Assembly: GCA_019694335.1 (NCBI GenBank)
Contig: JAIBCD010000011.1
Location: 1-64,000, forward strand
DNA length: 64,000 nt
Source: Rhodospirillaceae bacterium
GTDB lineage: Bacteria > Pseudomonadota > Alphaproteobacteria > Rhodospirillales > Rhodospirillaceae
Direction of reading: 5' to 3'
Position numbers and translations under genes: made by a program. This document shows, one piece after another, positions 51,309 to 61,112 of this stretch. The notes under the pieces were generated by a model. That model saw only the letters and a list, made by a program, of their open reading frames with translations, was not told the DNA's origin and did not search any database. The first letter of the stretch is position 1. Each line of letters starts with the position of its first letter.

Positions 51309-54209
51309 ATGAATCTGGGTTCTAATCAAGTCGTTTTGGGCTCGAAGATAAAGGCGCGGACCTGGGCGGCCATGCCGCTTGCGGCCACACCCATCATGGC
51401 CGCGATCCTCGTGGCAGGCGCCGCGACCAGCGCGCGGGCCCAGCAAACGGCGCAATCGCAATCTGCGCAGATCGAAGAAGTTGTCGTCACGGGGACGCGC
51501 ATCGTCCGCGACGGCTACGAAGCCCCGACCCCGGTCTCCGTCATCGGCGTCGAGCAGATGCAGAACCAGGCGACATCGAACCTCGCCGACTTTGTGAACA
51601 CACTGCCGAGCCTCGCGGCCAGCGCCACGCCGCAGTCGGGCGCCGCCACGGTCACCAGCGGGCGCGCGGCGGTCAACAGCCTCAACCTGCGCGGCCTCGG
51701 CTCCGAGCGCACCCTGACCTTGCTCAACGGCAAGCGCGTCGTGGGCGGCATCATCACCGGCGTTGCGGATATCTCGGAATTTCCGCAGCAGTTGATCACG
51801 CGCGTGGACGTGGTCACCGGCGGCGCTTCGTCGGCTTACGGCTCCGACGCCGTGTCGGGCGTGGTGAACTTCATCCTCGACACCGAATACCAGGGCGTGA
51901 AGGGCGAACTGTCGGGCGGCGTCACCACCTACGGCGACAACCGCAACTTCAAGATCGCCATGACCGGCGGCACGGCATTTGCCGAAGGCCGCGGCCACTT
52001 CCTGATCAGCGGCGAAATGGCCAACGACGACGGCATCCTCGTGCCCAACCGCGCGTGGAACCTGACCGGGTCGTCCTATCTGACCAATCCGGCCTATACC
52101 GCCACCAACGGCCAGCCGCAGCTGATCCGTCGCGACCAGACCGGCCTCGCGGTCGCGACCCTCGGCGGCCAGATCGCGGCCGGCCCGCTCAAGGGCGTCG
52201 CTTTCGGTCCCGGCGGCACCCCGTACAACGTGGTGTTCGGTTCGCTCATCTCCTCGCCGATGATGCAGGGCGGCAGCTGGGTGTCGTCCTCGCACAAGGG
52301 CATTTTCGGCACCGCGCTCCTGCCGCGGCAAGAACGCCAGAATGTCTACACCTACGCGTCGTACAAGGTCAGCGACAACTGGAAGGTGTTCGGCGAAGCG
52401 TCCTGGGCGCATATGAATTCCGAATCGCGCAGCACGCCGGTGTTCTATCCCGGCAACCTGACCATGAAGTCGGACAACGCTTTCCTGCCGGCGTCCCTGT
52501 CGGCGGCGGCGATCGCGGCCGGGCCCACGTTCGCCTTCGGCACCATGAACGGCGACCTCGGCGCCCAGCAGCCCTTGTACGACCGGCGCATCCTGCGATT
52601 CATGGTCGGTACCGAAGGGGTCATCGACGCCTTCGACACGGTCTGGAAATTCGACGCCCACGTGTCGTCGGGCTTCAATATGAGCACGACGATCTCCGGC
52701 AACACTATCAACGTGCCCAAATACCTGCAGGCGATCGACGCGGTTCGCAACCCGGCCAACGGCACGATTGTCTGCCGGTCGACGCTCACGGCGCCCACCA
52801 ACGGCTGTGTGCCGCTCAACCTGTTCGGCCGCGGCGTGGCGAGCCAGGCGGCGAAGGACTACGTCCGCGCCGATCCGTACAACATCATCCGTCTGAAGCA
52901 GCAGGTGGGGGCGTTCAACTTCAGCGGCGAACCCTTCTCCACCTGGGCCGGCCCGGTGGCGGTCGCCTTCGGCGCCGAGCACCGCGAAGAGAGCACGCGT
53001 CAGGCGGCGGACCCCGGTGTCTACAACACCAGCCTCTATTTCTTCCAGGTCGGCATTCCGTTCTCCGGCAAGTACACGGTGAATGAAGGCTATGTCGAAG
53101 TCGCCGTGCCGCTGGCGAAGGACGTGGCCTGGGCGAAGGCGTTCGACCTGAACGGCGCCGTGCGCGCCACCGATTATTCCACGTCCGGCTACGTCACGAC
53201 CTGGAAGATCGGCGCGACCTACAGCCTGATCGACGATATCCGCTTCCGCGGCACCTATTCTCGCGACATCCGCGCGCCGCACCTGGCCGACCTGTTCCAG
53301 GCCGGCACCACGTCGCCGAACACCATCCGCGATCCTTTCAACAACAACGTCAACGCCAATAACCGCGTCACCACCACCGGCAATCCGTTGCTGGGGCCTG
53401 AAAAGGCCAACACGCTCGGTCTCGGCGTGGTGCTGCAGCCGTCGTTCTTCCCGCGGTTCAGCCTGTCGTGGGATTACTATCGCATCAACATCAAGGACGC
53501 GATCAGCAGCCTGAATGCGCAGCAGCTGATCGACCTGTGCTACACCGGCGTGCAGTCGGCGTGCGACAAGTTCACGCGCATCATCGATGCTGGCAGCCCG
53601 CTGATCGTGTTCACGCAGAGCCCGCTGAACTTCGCCACCGAGAAGGCGGCCGGCTACGACATCGAAATGAGCTACCGCCAGCCGCTGGAGGAATGGTCGC
53701 CGAACTGGCAGGGTGACCTGACCTTCCGCGGTCTCGCGACCCACTACATCAAGGACGTGCTGGCCAGCGGCGTCATCGGCTCGATCCCGAACGACCAGGT
53801 CGGCCAGCTCAGTTCCTCGAAGCCGTCCTGGCGCTGGGATCTCGGCGTCAACTACACGCTCAACCCGGTCAGCGTCTCGTTCAACGCGCGCGGCTTCAGC
53901 GCCGGCGTGTTCAACAACAACTACATCCAGTGCTCGAGCGGCTGCCCGGCCTCGACCACCAACAACACCACCATCGACGACAACCACCTCGATGGCGCTC
54001 TCTACTTCGACTTGTCCGCGACCTACCGGCTGCCGGTCGAGGCGGCGCAGACCGATCTGTTCTTCAGTGTCCGCAACCTGACCAACCGGGACGCCGGGAT
54101 CGTTCCTTCCGGCCCGGGCGCGTCGGTGTTCTCGACCAACGAGTCCAACTCCGCTCTTTACGACTTGATGGGGCGCGCCTTCCGCGTCGGCGTACGGTTC
54201 AAGATGTGA
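51309..54209 (+). CDS. TonB-dependent outer-membrane receptor
   Basis: A receptor of about 966 residues importing an unknown large substrate in a TonB-driven manner. Order: a long signal peptide (hydrophobic stretch MPLAATPIMAAILVAGAATSARA), plug domain (EEVVVTGTRIVRDG, LNLRGLGSERTLTLLNGKR, DVVTGGASSAYGSDAVSGVVNFIL in part), then a 22-strand barrel ending in FRVGVRFKM with a terminal hydrophobic-aromatic pattern. ATG 51309 fits the ribosome binding site better than 51303. It resembles receptors of the Sphingomonadales/Caulobacterales-type oar-like or sugar/peptide importers; the substrate is unknown. Confidence 0.93.
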   Translation: MNLGSNQVVLGSKIKARTWAAMPLAATPIMAAILVAGAATSARAQQTAQSQSAQIEEVVVTGTRIVRDGYEAPTPVSVIGVEQMQNQATSNLADFVNTLPSLAASATPQSGAATVTSGRAAVNSLNLRGLGSERTLTLLNGKRVVGGIITGVADISEFPQQLITRVDVVTGGASSAYGSDAVSGVVNFILDTEYQGVKGELSGGVTTYGDNRNFKIAMTGGTAFAEGRGHFLISGEMANDDGILVPNRAWNLTGSSYLTNPAYTATNGQPQLIRRDQTGLAVATLGGQIAAGPLKGVAFGPGGTPYNVVFGSLISSPMMQGGSWVSSSHKGIFGTALLPRQERQNVYTYASYKVSDNWKVFGEASWAHMNSESRSTPVFYPGNLTMKSDNAFLPASLSAAAIAAGPTFAFGTMNGDLGAQQPLYDRRILRFMVGTEGVIDAFDTVWKFDAHVSSGFNMSTTISGNTINVPKYLQAIDAVRNPANGTIVCRSTLTAPTNGCVPLNLFGRGVASQAAKDYVRADPYNIIRLKQQVGAFNFSGEPFSTWAGPVAVAFGAEHREESTRQAADPGVYNTSLYFFQVGIPFSGKYTVNEGYVEVAVPLAKDVAWAKAFDLNGAVRATDYSTSGYVTTWKIGATYSLIDDIRFRGTYSRDIRAPHLADLFQAGTTSPNTIRDPFNNNVNANNRVTTTGNPLLGPEKANTLGLGVVLQPSFFPRFSLSWDYYRINIKDAISSLNAQQLIDLCYTGVQSACDKFTRIIDAGSPLIVFTQSPLNFATEKAAGYDIEMSYRQPLEEWSPNWQGDLTFRGLATHYIKDVLASGVIGSIPNDQVGQLSSSKPSWRWDLGVNYTLNPVSVSFNARGFSAGVFNNNYIQCSSGCPASTTNNTTIDDNHLDGALYFDLSATYRLPVEAAQTDLFFSVRNLTNRDAGIVPSGPGASVFSTNESNSALYDLMGRAFRVGVRFKM

Positions 54210-54237
54210 CCGGGGTACGCCTGCCTCCCGACAATAA

Positions 54238-54273
54238 GATGGCGCCGGCTCGGTCCACGAAGCCGGCGCCATC
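54238..54273 (+). terminator. Strong hairpin after the receptor gene
   Basis: A 13-bp perfect stem (GATGGCGCCGGCT / AGCCGGCGCCATC, 54238-54250 and 54261-54273) with a 10-base loop, 29 bases past the stop. A T-run is missing, so its terminator role rests on stem strength and place. Confidence 0.55.
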
Positions 54274-54358
54274 GCCGTACGGGTAACAACGACAGCGCGT
54301 TTCGTCCTGATGCGTAACAGGCGGATTGACGGCCGGCGGGAATGTTCGGTCTCAAGTG

Positions 54359-54919
54359 ATGGAACATTCCATGGCCTCGACCCCCAACAATCTGGCGCAG
54401 GTGGCGGATTTTGAGGAAGCCGGCGCGGGCCGACACGAAAACCTGCGGTTCTGGCTGCGATTGCTTACCTGCACAATGCTCATACAAACGAAAATTCGTG
54501 GGCGCCTTGATCTCCAGTATTCGGTAACGCTTCCGCAATTCGATCTCCTGGCCCAACTTGACCGTATGCCCGAGGGTTTGACGATGAGCGGGCTGAGCGA
54601 GCGCCTGATGGTCACGAATGGGAACGTCACCGGGATTGTCCAGCGCCTGGAAGCCGAGGGGCTTGTAGATCGGCAGATTTCGAAGACCGACCGTCGTGCG
54701 GTTTCGGTTCGACTGAGCCGAAAGGGCCAGCTTCTATTTCGCGAGATGGCGCGGCATCATGAAGAATGGATAAACCAGATTCTTGCTGATATTCCGGCGG
54801 CAGATATTGATCTCATGATGAGCCTCCTGGCCCGCACGAAGGAAGCCGTGCGCGCCGCCGACTTGGGCCCGGCGCCGGTCAAGCATGCGAACCGCACGCA
54901 TGGCCGCGCGGCACGCTGA
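54359..54919 (+). CDS. MarR-family transcriptional regulator
   Basis: A 186-residue winged-helix regulator: dimer helix at the N-terminus (LRFWLRLLTCTMLIQTKIRGRL, in part), recognition helix in MSGLSERLMVTNGNVTGIVQRLE, and the wing DRRAVSVRLSRKGQ typical of MarR. It acts as a ligand-responsive repressor. Its position between the receptor and the export cluster makes either a possible target. The start at 54359 is used because the family domain begins soon after. Confidence 0.9.
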   Translation: MEHSMASTPNNLAQVADFEEAGAGRHENLRFWLRLLTCTMLIQTKIRGRLDLQYSVTLPQFDLLAQLDRMPEGLTMSGLSERLMVTNGNVTGIVQRLEAEGLVDRQISKTDRRAVSVRLSRKGQLLFREMARHHEEWINQILADIPAADIDLMMSLLARTKEAVRAADLGPAPVKHANRTHGRAAR

Positions 54920-54943
54920 GGCAGCCTCAGCCCCCGGCGCCGT

Positions 54944-55165
54944 CACATTGACGCCGCGGGCATCGTCTTCCATCCGCGCTATGTCGATATGGCCGGCGAA
55001 GTTGCCGAGCGACGGCTCGTGGAGGACGTCGGCCGAACGTCTCTGAAGGCGGCGATCTCCCGCACCTGCGGGCGGGCGGCGCGGCCAGGAACGGTGGTCG
55101 TTCCCGCGCGCGTGTCGCGTCCTTTGCCCCGGCACACGGGCCGAAGGCCTTGCGCGGAAAGGTGA
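54944..55165 (+). pseudogene. 4HBT-type thioesterase remnant
   Basis: An open stretch with no start codon whose first residues (HIDAAGIVFHPRYVDMAGE) match the conserved start of acyl-CoA thioesterases (D-x-A-G-I-V-F-x-P-R-Y). The following residues lose the pattern. It follows the MarR gene by 24 bases. Probably a truncated copy of a thioesterase gene; only the N-terminal signature supports this. Confidence 0.5.
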
Positions 55166-55422
55166 ATGAGCGCACCAATCATGCGAACGAAGCGCAAGTC
55201 GTAGCGTGAGGGGCCGGGGGTGGGTTAGCCCATATGATGTCGGAAAAGCGTTGTTACCCGAAAGCCCGGTGGGGTCCGTGCACGCCGCCGGGAATGCGGC
55301 AATCGCCAAAGGGATAATATTTGCGTTGAATATATTTTATACATATAGCAAATTTTCACGGGCTGATTTTCCGTTAGACGTGCGCGTGCGCAGCGTACTG
55401 CGCCGCGGTTAGGAGCGAGTCG
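55166..55422 (+). promoter_or_regulatory. Upstream region of the DUF1592 cluster
   Basis: About 260 bases, with a marked AT-rich block (55310-55370, including GATAATAT and TATATTTTATACATA) that would suit a promoter for the gene at 55423. No gene seen. Confidence 0.45.
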
Positions 55423-57141
55423 GTGAGAAGAGTGCCCGAAATGCCGCTGCGTCAATTTTCGAACCGGCGCCTTTTTTCCATGGCTGGCACGATTGTCGCG
55501 TGTTTCGCGACCGCAAATTGCTCGCAGCCTCCCACCGCGCACCGGGTGGCGGCGGTCGCCCAACAAGCATCGCCACCAGTGACGTCGGAGCGCCGCCTGC
55601 GTCTCCTGACCTCGGATCAATACCTCAACACCCTCGCTTATGTGTTCGGGCCGAATGTGCGCCCCGATGCGCGGTTCGCGCCGCTGCAACGAACGGACGG
55701 CCTGCTCACCGTCGGCACCTCGATCGCGGGTGTCACCGCCGCGCAGATGGAAGTGTATCAAAAGACCGCGGTGTCGGTGGCGACGCAGGTCGTCAATCCC
55801 GAGAACCGGAAATTCCTGATCCCCTGCACACCGAAGTCGGAAACGGCGCGTGACGACGCCTGCGCCCGCATGTTCCTGAAAAAGGTCAGCCGTTTCCTGT
55901 ATCGCCGTCCGCTCGACGAAAAGCGCCTCGAGGAGTGGGTCGTCCAGGCCGGCGACGGCGCCGACCGCCTGAAGAACTTCTACACCGGCCTCGGCTCCGC
56001 GCTCGAGGGCATGCTGTTCAATCCGCAAGTCTTGTTCATCTCCGAGCGCCTCGAGGCCGACCCGAGGACGCCCGGCGCCATGCGCCTCGATTCCTATTCC
56101 CTGGCCGCGCGCCTGAGCTTTTTCCTCTGGAACGCCGCGCCGGACGATCTGCTCCTGAAGGCCGCGGAGAAGGGCGAGTTGCATACGGACAAGGGGCTGG
56201 CGGCTTCGGTCGACCGCATGCTCGCGAGCTCGCGCCTCGAGTTCGGAGTGCGGGCCTTCTTCGACGATATGCTCCAGTTCGACCTGTTCGATACGCTGGC
56301 CAAGGACGGGACCATCTATCCGAATTTCACCGCGACCACGGTGCTGGACGCGCGGGAACAGACGCTGCGCACTATCGTCGATCAGCTGATCGTCAAGAAA
56401 CGCGACTACCGCGATCTGTACACGACCCGCGAAACCTTCCTTTCCCCGTCGCTGGCGGCGCTCTACCGGCTGCCGAGCACCGGCGGCTGGGTTCCCTACG
56501 AGTTCCCCGCCGACAATCCGCGCATGGGCATGTTGACCCAGATCAGTTTCCTGGCGGGCCACTCGCATCCAGGCCGCAGTTCCGCGACCTTGCGCGGCAA
56601 GGCCTTGCGCGAATTGCTGCTGTGCCAGCCGGTTCCGCGCCCGCCCGCCAACGTAGATTTCTCGGCCGTGGAGAACCCCAAGTCGACCCACCGCACCGCG
56701 CGCGACCGCGTCACCGCGCATCTCGCGAACCCGGTCTGCGCCGGCTGCCACAAGATCACCGATCCCATCGGTCTCGCGCTGGAGAATTTCGACGGCGCCG
56801 GCCGCTACCGCGCCACCGAGCGCGGCGCCGTGATCGACGCCAGCGGCAATCTTGACGGCAAGGCGTTCACCGACGTCACCGGCCTGGCGCGGGCGCTGCA
56901 CGATCATCCGGCACTGACCAGCTGTGTCGTGAAGCGCGCCTACGCCTACGGGACCGGCGGCCCGGCGGACGAGGGCAGCCGCACCGTGCTGGAGGCCCTC
57001 GACAAGCAATTCGCGGCGGACGGCTACAGGATTCCCAACTTGTTGCGCGCGGTCGCGACGTCGCGCGCGTTCTCGCAGATCGCGACGAATTCCGCGGCAA
57101 CGGCGGATACTTCGTCGCCTGCCGGCACCGCCGTAAAGTGA
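55423..57141 (+). CDS. DUF1592/DUF1588/DUF1585-type haem-binding exported protein
   Basis: A 572-residue protein of the kind first noted in Planctomycetes: DUF1592-like core (LTSDQYLNTLAYVFG, FLYRRPLDEKRL, RLSFFLWNAAPDD), DUF1588-like (FLAGHSHPGRSSATLRGKALRELLLCQPVP in part) and DUF1585-like end (SRAFSQI). A c-type haem motif CAGCHKITDPIG is present, and a lipobox-like TANC follows the signal segment. GTG 55423 has an AGGAG ribosome binding site. It is paired with a DUF1552 gene, the usual partner; the reaction is unknown. Confidence 0.88.
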   Translation: MRRVPEMPLRQFSNRRLFSMAGTIVACFATANCSQPPTAHRVAAVAQQASPPVTSERRLRLLTSDQYLNTLAYVFGPNVRPDARFAPLQRTDGLLTVGTSIAGVTAAQMEVYQKTAVSVATQVVNPENRKFLIPCTPKSETARDDACARMFLKKVSRFLYRRPLDEKRLEEWVVQAGDGADRLKNFYTGLGSALEGMLFNPQVLFISERLEADPRTPGAMRLDSYSLAARLSFFLWNAAPDDLLLKAAEKGELHTDKGLAASVDRMLASSRLEFGVRAFFDDMLQFDLFDTLAKDGTIYPNFTATTVLDAREQTLRTIVDQLIVKKRDYRDLYTTRETFLSPSLAALYRLPSTGGWVPYEFPADNPRMGMLTQISFLAGHSHPGRSSATLRGKALRELLLCQPVPRPPANVDFSAVENPKSTHRTARDRVTAHLANPVCAGCHKITDPIGLALENFDGAGRYRATERGAVIDASGNLDGKAFTDVTGLARALHDHPALTSCVVKRAYAYGTGGPADEGSRTVLEALDKQFAADGYRIPNLLRAVATSRAFSQIATNSAATADTSSPAGTAVK

Positions 57142-57159
57142 CACACAGGAGGAGGTCTC

Positions 57160-58497
57160 ATGATTGACTTCAGTCGGCGGCGCGTCCTGAGGGGCGTTCT
57201 GGACGGCGGCGCCGTCACGGTGGCCCTGCCGCTGCTCAATTGCTTCCTGAACGGCAACGGCACCGCCATGGCCGACGGTTCGGCGATGCCGGTACGCTTC
57301 GGCACCTGGTTTTGGGGGCTGGGGATGGCCAAGAACATCTTCGTGCCGAAAAAGACCGGCGCGGACTTCGACTTGCCGGAAGAAATCGCGATGCTGGCGC
57401 CGGTGCGCAAGGACATCAATCTGTTCACCAACATGCAGGCGTTCCGCGACACCGAGGCGAACCGCTGCCATTTCACCGGCTGGGTCATCAATATGACGGG
57501 CGCCGCGCCGAAGAACGGCCAGAACACGCCCGGCGAAACCATCGACATGACGGTCGCGAACCAGATCGGCCGCACCACCCGATTCAAGACGTTGAATGCG
57601 ACGGCGACGGGCGATCCGCGCTCGACGGTGTCCTATGAAGGCCTCAATGCGCCTTCGACCGCCGAATTCTCGCCGATGAATTTTTACACGCGCCTGTTCG
57701 GGCCGGACTTCCAGGATCCCAACGCGCCGGACTTCAAGCCCAATCCGCAAACCATGGTCCGGAAAAGCGTGCTTTCCGGCATGCTCGACGACGTCAAGGC
57801 GCTCGAGCGGGACGTCGGGCCGGAAGACAGGGCCAGGCTCGACCAGTACCTCACCGGATTGCGGCATATCGAGCAGCAGTTCCAGCAGCAACTCACCAAG
57901 CCCGAGCCGCGCGCGGCCTGTGTCGCGCCGAAGGCGGTGACGCGCGAGCCCGCCGCCGGCGGCGACGCGGAACTCTACAAGGCGCGCCACGAGATGCTGA
58001 CGAACCTGATGGTCATGGCCGTGGCTTGCGACCAGACCCGCGTGTTCAACATGAACTACTCGGCCGCGTCGGCGAACACGATCAAGGCGGGCTACGAAAA
58101 GCCGCACCACACCACCACGCACGAGGAACCCGTGGACGACAAGCTTGGCTACCAGCTGAATTGCTCGTGGTTCACGCGCCGGGCGATGGAATCCTGGGCC
58201 TACTTCGTGAAGGCCTTTGGCGACATGAAGGAAGGCGACGGCCGTCTGATCGACAACGTCCTGATCTATGCCGTAACCGACCATGGCTTCGCGCGGGTGC
58301 ATTCGCTGGACGGCATGCCGGCATTCACCGCCGGCCGCGCCGGCGGACGCGTAAAGACCGGCGTCCACGTCGCCACGGATAACGCCACGGTGGCGCGCCT
58401 CGGTTACACCGTGCAGCGTGTCATGGGGCTGGACATCCCCTCGTGGGGCACGCGCAGCAACAACACGTCCAAAGAGTTCGGTGAAATCCTGGTTTAG
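57160..58497 (+). CDS. DUF1552 family exported protein
   Basis: A 445-residue protein with a Tat signal (FSRRRVLRGVLDGG) and the DUF1552 pattern: RFGTWFWGLGM, HFTGWVINMTG, DQTRVFNMNYSAASA, THHEEP-like HTTTHEEP and GDGRLIDNVLIYAVTDHG. DUF1552 proteins resemble sulfatase-like/DUF1501 enzymes but have no assigned reaction. It is 18 bases downstream of the DUF1592 gene with an AGGAGG ribosome binding site, as in planctomycetal pairs. Confidence 0.9.
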   Translation: MIDFSRRRVLRGVLDGGAVTVALPLLNCFLNGNGTAMADGSAMPVRFGTWFWGLGMAKNIFVPKKTGADFDLPEEIAMLAPVRKDINLFTNMQAFRDTEANRCHFTGWVINMTGAAPKNGQNTPGETIDMTVANQIGRTTRFKTLNATATGDPRSTVSYEGLNAPSTAEFSPMNFYTRLFGPDFQDPNAPDFKPNPQTMVRKSVLSGMLDDVKALERDVGPEDRARLDQYLTGLRHIEQQFQQQLTKPEPRAACVAPKAVTREPAAGGDAELYKARHEMLTNLMVMAVACDQTRVFNMNYSAASANTIKAGYEKPHHTTTHEEPVDDKLGYQLNCSWFTRRAMESWAYFVKAFGDMKEGDGRLIDNVLIYAVTDHGFARVHSLDGMPAFTAGRAGGRVKTGVHVATDNATVARLGYTVQRVMGLDIPSWGTRSNNTSKEFGEILV

Positions 58498-58505
58498 GGT
58501 GCGAT

Positions 58506-59885
58506 ATGCGACGTTTCCCCAACGCGACGCTGACCTTGGCGCTGGCGGTTTTCGCCGTCGCTTCCGGCCTTGGCGCGCACCCTGCCCATGCACAGCGCGC
58601 GGCCGAGCGGGAGACCTACGAGCCTGTGCCGATGCCGCCCGGGTTCCAGGTGACCAACACCGAACTCGAGGGCCCGGTGTTCGCCGACGCACAGGGGCAC
58701 ACCCTTTACGCGTGGCCGCGAGGCGGACAGCGCAACGGCGATGCCGGCGAACAGAAGGGCCGTCCGACCTGCGACGACACCAGATACACGGTCACTTCGG
58801 GCCTCATGAGCCCGTATCCCGCCGGCCTGGAATTGCCGGAGCTGGATACGCGCCCGACCTGCGTGCAGATCTGGCCGCCGGTGCTGGCGGCGGCCGACGC
58901 GAAGCCGGTGGGGAAATGGACCATCGTCGACCGCAAGGACGGCGCCAAGCAGTGGGCCTATGACGAGTATGCGCTCTACACGTCCGTCCTTGACGAAGTC
59001 CCCGGCGATACGCGTGGCGGCCGCAAGGTTTCGGGCCGCGGCGGCGCTGGCGGCGACGGTGGAACCCCGCGCGTGGTCGTGGCGCCGCCATCCGACGTTC
59101 CGGCGCAGTTCGGCGTTTTCTCCGTTAGGTCCGGCCGCCTGCTGGCGCTCTCGACCGGTTTCTCGGTCTACGCCTACGATAAGGATACCCCGTCAAAATC
59201 CGGTTGTACCGGGGCCTGCCTGCGCGATTGGATTCCGGTGCTCGCCGGCGAGACCGCGGTTTCCAAAGGGGATTGGACCGTTTTGGAGCGGGAACCGGGC
59301 GTAAAGCAGTGGGTGTTCCGCAAGAAGCCGCTCTATACCCGGCTCGCCGACGATACCGTGCGCAGTCTGGAAGGCGCGGACGAGCCCGGCTGGCATAACG
59401 TCTATACACAGGCCTGGCCCGCGCCGCCGAAAGAATTCACGGTTCACGATTCTTATGCCGGCCAGGTTCTGGCGGATGCACGGGGTCATGCGGTCTACAT
59501 CTATAACTGCATCGACGACGCCCTCGATCAGCAGTCGTGCGATCACCCCGGTGCCCCCCAGGCCTATCGCCTCGCGGTTTGCGGCGGCGGCGACGCCGCG
59601 CGGTGCCTGACGACCTTCCCGTACGTCTTGGCGCCGAAAGACGCGAAAAGCAACAACCGCACCTGGACCGCGGTCGACATCGATCCGAAAACCGGCCGTC
59701 ATGCCGCGCCCGGGCAGGCGGATGCGCTGCATGTCTGGGCTTATCGCGGACGCCCGGTTTTCACGTATGCCGGCGACAAGAAGCCCGGGCAGGTGGGCGC
59801 CGACGGCTGGGGTGAATTTCACGGCACGCGCAACGGCTTCAAGGCGTTCTGGTTGCGCGACGATTTCAAGGGAAACGCGGGTTGA
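58506..59885 (+). CDS. Lipoprotein_15 (secreted repeat) family protein
   Basis: A 459-residue exported protein. Signal peptide (ALAVFAVASGLGAHPAHA), then three or so repeats of the Lipoprotein_15 type: a strand ending LADARGHAVYIY, a Cys-containing loop (GACLRDWIPVLA) and KQWVFRKKPLYT/KQWAYDEYALYT/HVWAYRGRPVFTY. These proteins are extracytoplasmic with no known enzyme role. It starts 8 bases after the DUF1552 gene, in the same operon. Confidence 0.85.
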   Translation: MRRFPNATLTLALAVFAVASGLGAHPAHAQRAAERETYEPVPMPPGFQVTNTELEGPVFADAQGHTLYAWPRGGQRNGDAGEQKGRPTCDDTRYTVTSGLMSPYPAGLELPELDTRPTCVQIWPPVLAAADAKPVGKWTIVDRKDGAKQWAYDEYALYTSVLDEVPGDTRGGRKVSGRGGAGGDGGTPRVVVAPPSDVPAQFGVFSVRSGRLLALSTGFSVYAYDKDTPSKSGCTGACLRDWIPVLAGETAVSKGDWTVLEREPGVKQWVFRKKPLYTRLADDTVRSLEGADEPGWHNVYTQAWPAPPKEFTVHDSYAGQVLADARGHAVYIYNCIDDALDQQSCDHPGAPQAYRLAVCGGGDAARCLTTFPYVLAPKDAKSNNRTWTAVDIDPKTGRHAAPGQADALHVWAYRGRPVFTYAGDKKPGQVGADGWGEFHGTRNGFKAFWLRDDFKGNAG

Positions 59886-59911
59886 GAAGCGCCCGATCTG
59901 GAGATCATCCG

Positions 59912-61003
59912 ATGACACATATGCTGCAGACTTCGCTGCTCGCCGCCGGTTTGCTGTTGGCGCCGGCCGCTGCTTCCAGTGCGCGGGCGCAGGACGACAG
60001 CCAGCCGGTCATCCGCAACCGCTCCATCGCATATGTCATGACGACGGAAGAATGGGCGATGCACAAGACGCCCGGCGCGAAAGCCGAGTGCCCTAACGGC
60101 ATGAACGAAGGGCCGCGCGAGCAGTTCAAGGTTCTGTTTCCGGAGGACGGTCCCAAGCGCACCGTGATCGGAACGCAGCTCGCCCGCGAGGCGCAGATTT
60201 ATTTCCCGACGCCGGAAAAGGAGGCCATGCCGTTCAAGGAAGCGGTGGGGCCGGTCGTGCCCGGACTAAATCTCGACGGCAAAGTGGGCCCGAACGATTT
60301 CACGAGTCCGGACGGCGTCAAAGGCATCGACAACCAGTTTTTCAGGGTGATCGGCTGCGTGAGCAGCTACCGCGACGTGGCGGCCCTGATGGTCACCAAA
60401 TGGCGCGTGGACAATTCCTTCAACCGCGTCGTGATCGAGCTCACCGATGTCGACGATCTCGGCAACGACCCCGACGTTACGGTCACCACCTATCGCGGCC
60501 TCTCGCCGATGCTGCCCGATGCAAGCGGAAGCGGCTATATGCCCGGGGCGTCGCAGAAACTCGATATGCGCTTCGGCAAGGACTTCATCTTTTCCTTCAA
60601 GGGCAAGATCGTCGACGGCGTCCTGACCACCGAGGCCGGCGACTACCTGATGCCATACCAGGCGCTCGTTAACGTCTCGACCTTGCTTTTCCGCGGCCTC
60701 AGATTCGAACTGCGCCTGACCCCGGATGGCGCCGAGGGCTACATGGGCGGCTACATCGACATCGCGTCATGGTACGCCCAGCGCCAGGAAAGCATTTCCA
60801 CGCATCACCAGAGTTACGGGCAGGAGTCGTCGCCCACGATTTATAAGGCGCTGACTCGCCTGGCCGACGGGTACCCGGACCAGGCCGGCCGCAACACCGC
60901 GATCTCGGGCGCCCTGCGCGTGCGTTTCACGCAGGTGTTTGTGGATCATCCGGCCAAGGCCACGGCGCAAGCCGGTGGGGCCGCCGCTCCCGCCAACCGT
61001 TAG
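59912..61003 (+). CDS. Exported protein of unknown function
   Basis: A 363-residue protein with a signal peptide (MLQTSLLAAGLLLAPAAASSARA). The mature part has no recognised domain; MTTEEWAMHKTPGAKAECPNG near the start and NQFFRVIGCVSSYRD suggest a conserved family that travels with DUF1592/DUF1552 clusters. It is the last gene of the four-gene operon starting at 55423. ATG 59912 is chosen for the signal peptide. Confidence 0.65.
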   Translation: MTHMLQTSLLAAGLLLAPAAASSARAQDDSQPVIRNRSIAYVMTTEEWAMHKTPGAKAECPNGMNEGPREQFKVLFPEDGPKRTVIGTQLAREAQIYFPTPEKEAMPFKEAVGPVVPGLNLDGKVGPNDFTSPDGVKGIDNQFFRVIGCVSSYRDVAALMVTKWRVDNSFNRVVIELTDVDDLGNDPDVTVTTYRGLSPMLPDASGSGYMPGASQKLDMRFGKDFIFSFKGKIVDGVLTTEAGDYLMPYQALVNVSTLLFRGLRFELRLTPDGAEGYMGGYIDIASWYAQRQESISTHHQSYGQESSPTIYKALTRLADGYPDQAGRNTAISGALRVRFTQVFVDHPAKATAQAGGAAAPANR

Positions 61004-61112
61004 AGGCTCGCCCGCTTCCGCCGTCTTGCACGTAGGCGCGCGGCGGAAATTATTATATGATTAAAACAATTATGGAGCCCGAACGGGCCCCAATGACCTG
61101 GAGAACGTTCTG

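Noticed and set aside
51249-54272. Minus-strand frame of 1007 codons opposite the TonB receptor
   Set aside because: Antisense shadow; no family signature, and the receptor on the plus strand has a signal peptide, plug and barrel.
55225-58692. Minus-strand frame of 1155 codons opposite DUF1592 and DUF1552
   Set aside because: Spans several real genes on the other strand and shows only Arg/Gly/Ala/Val-rich composition.
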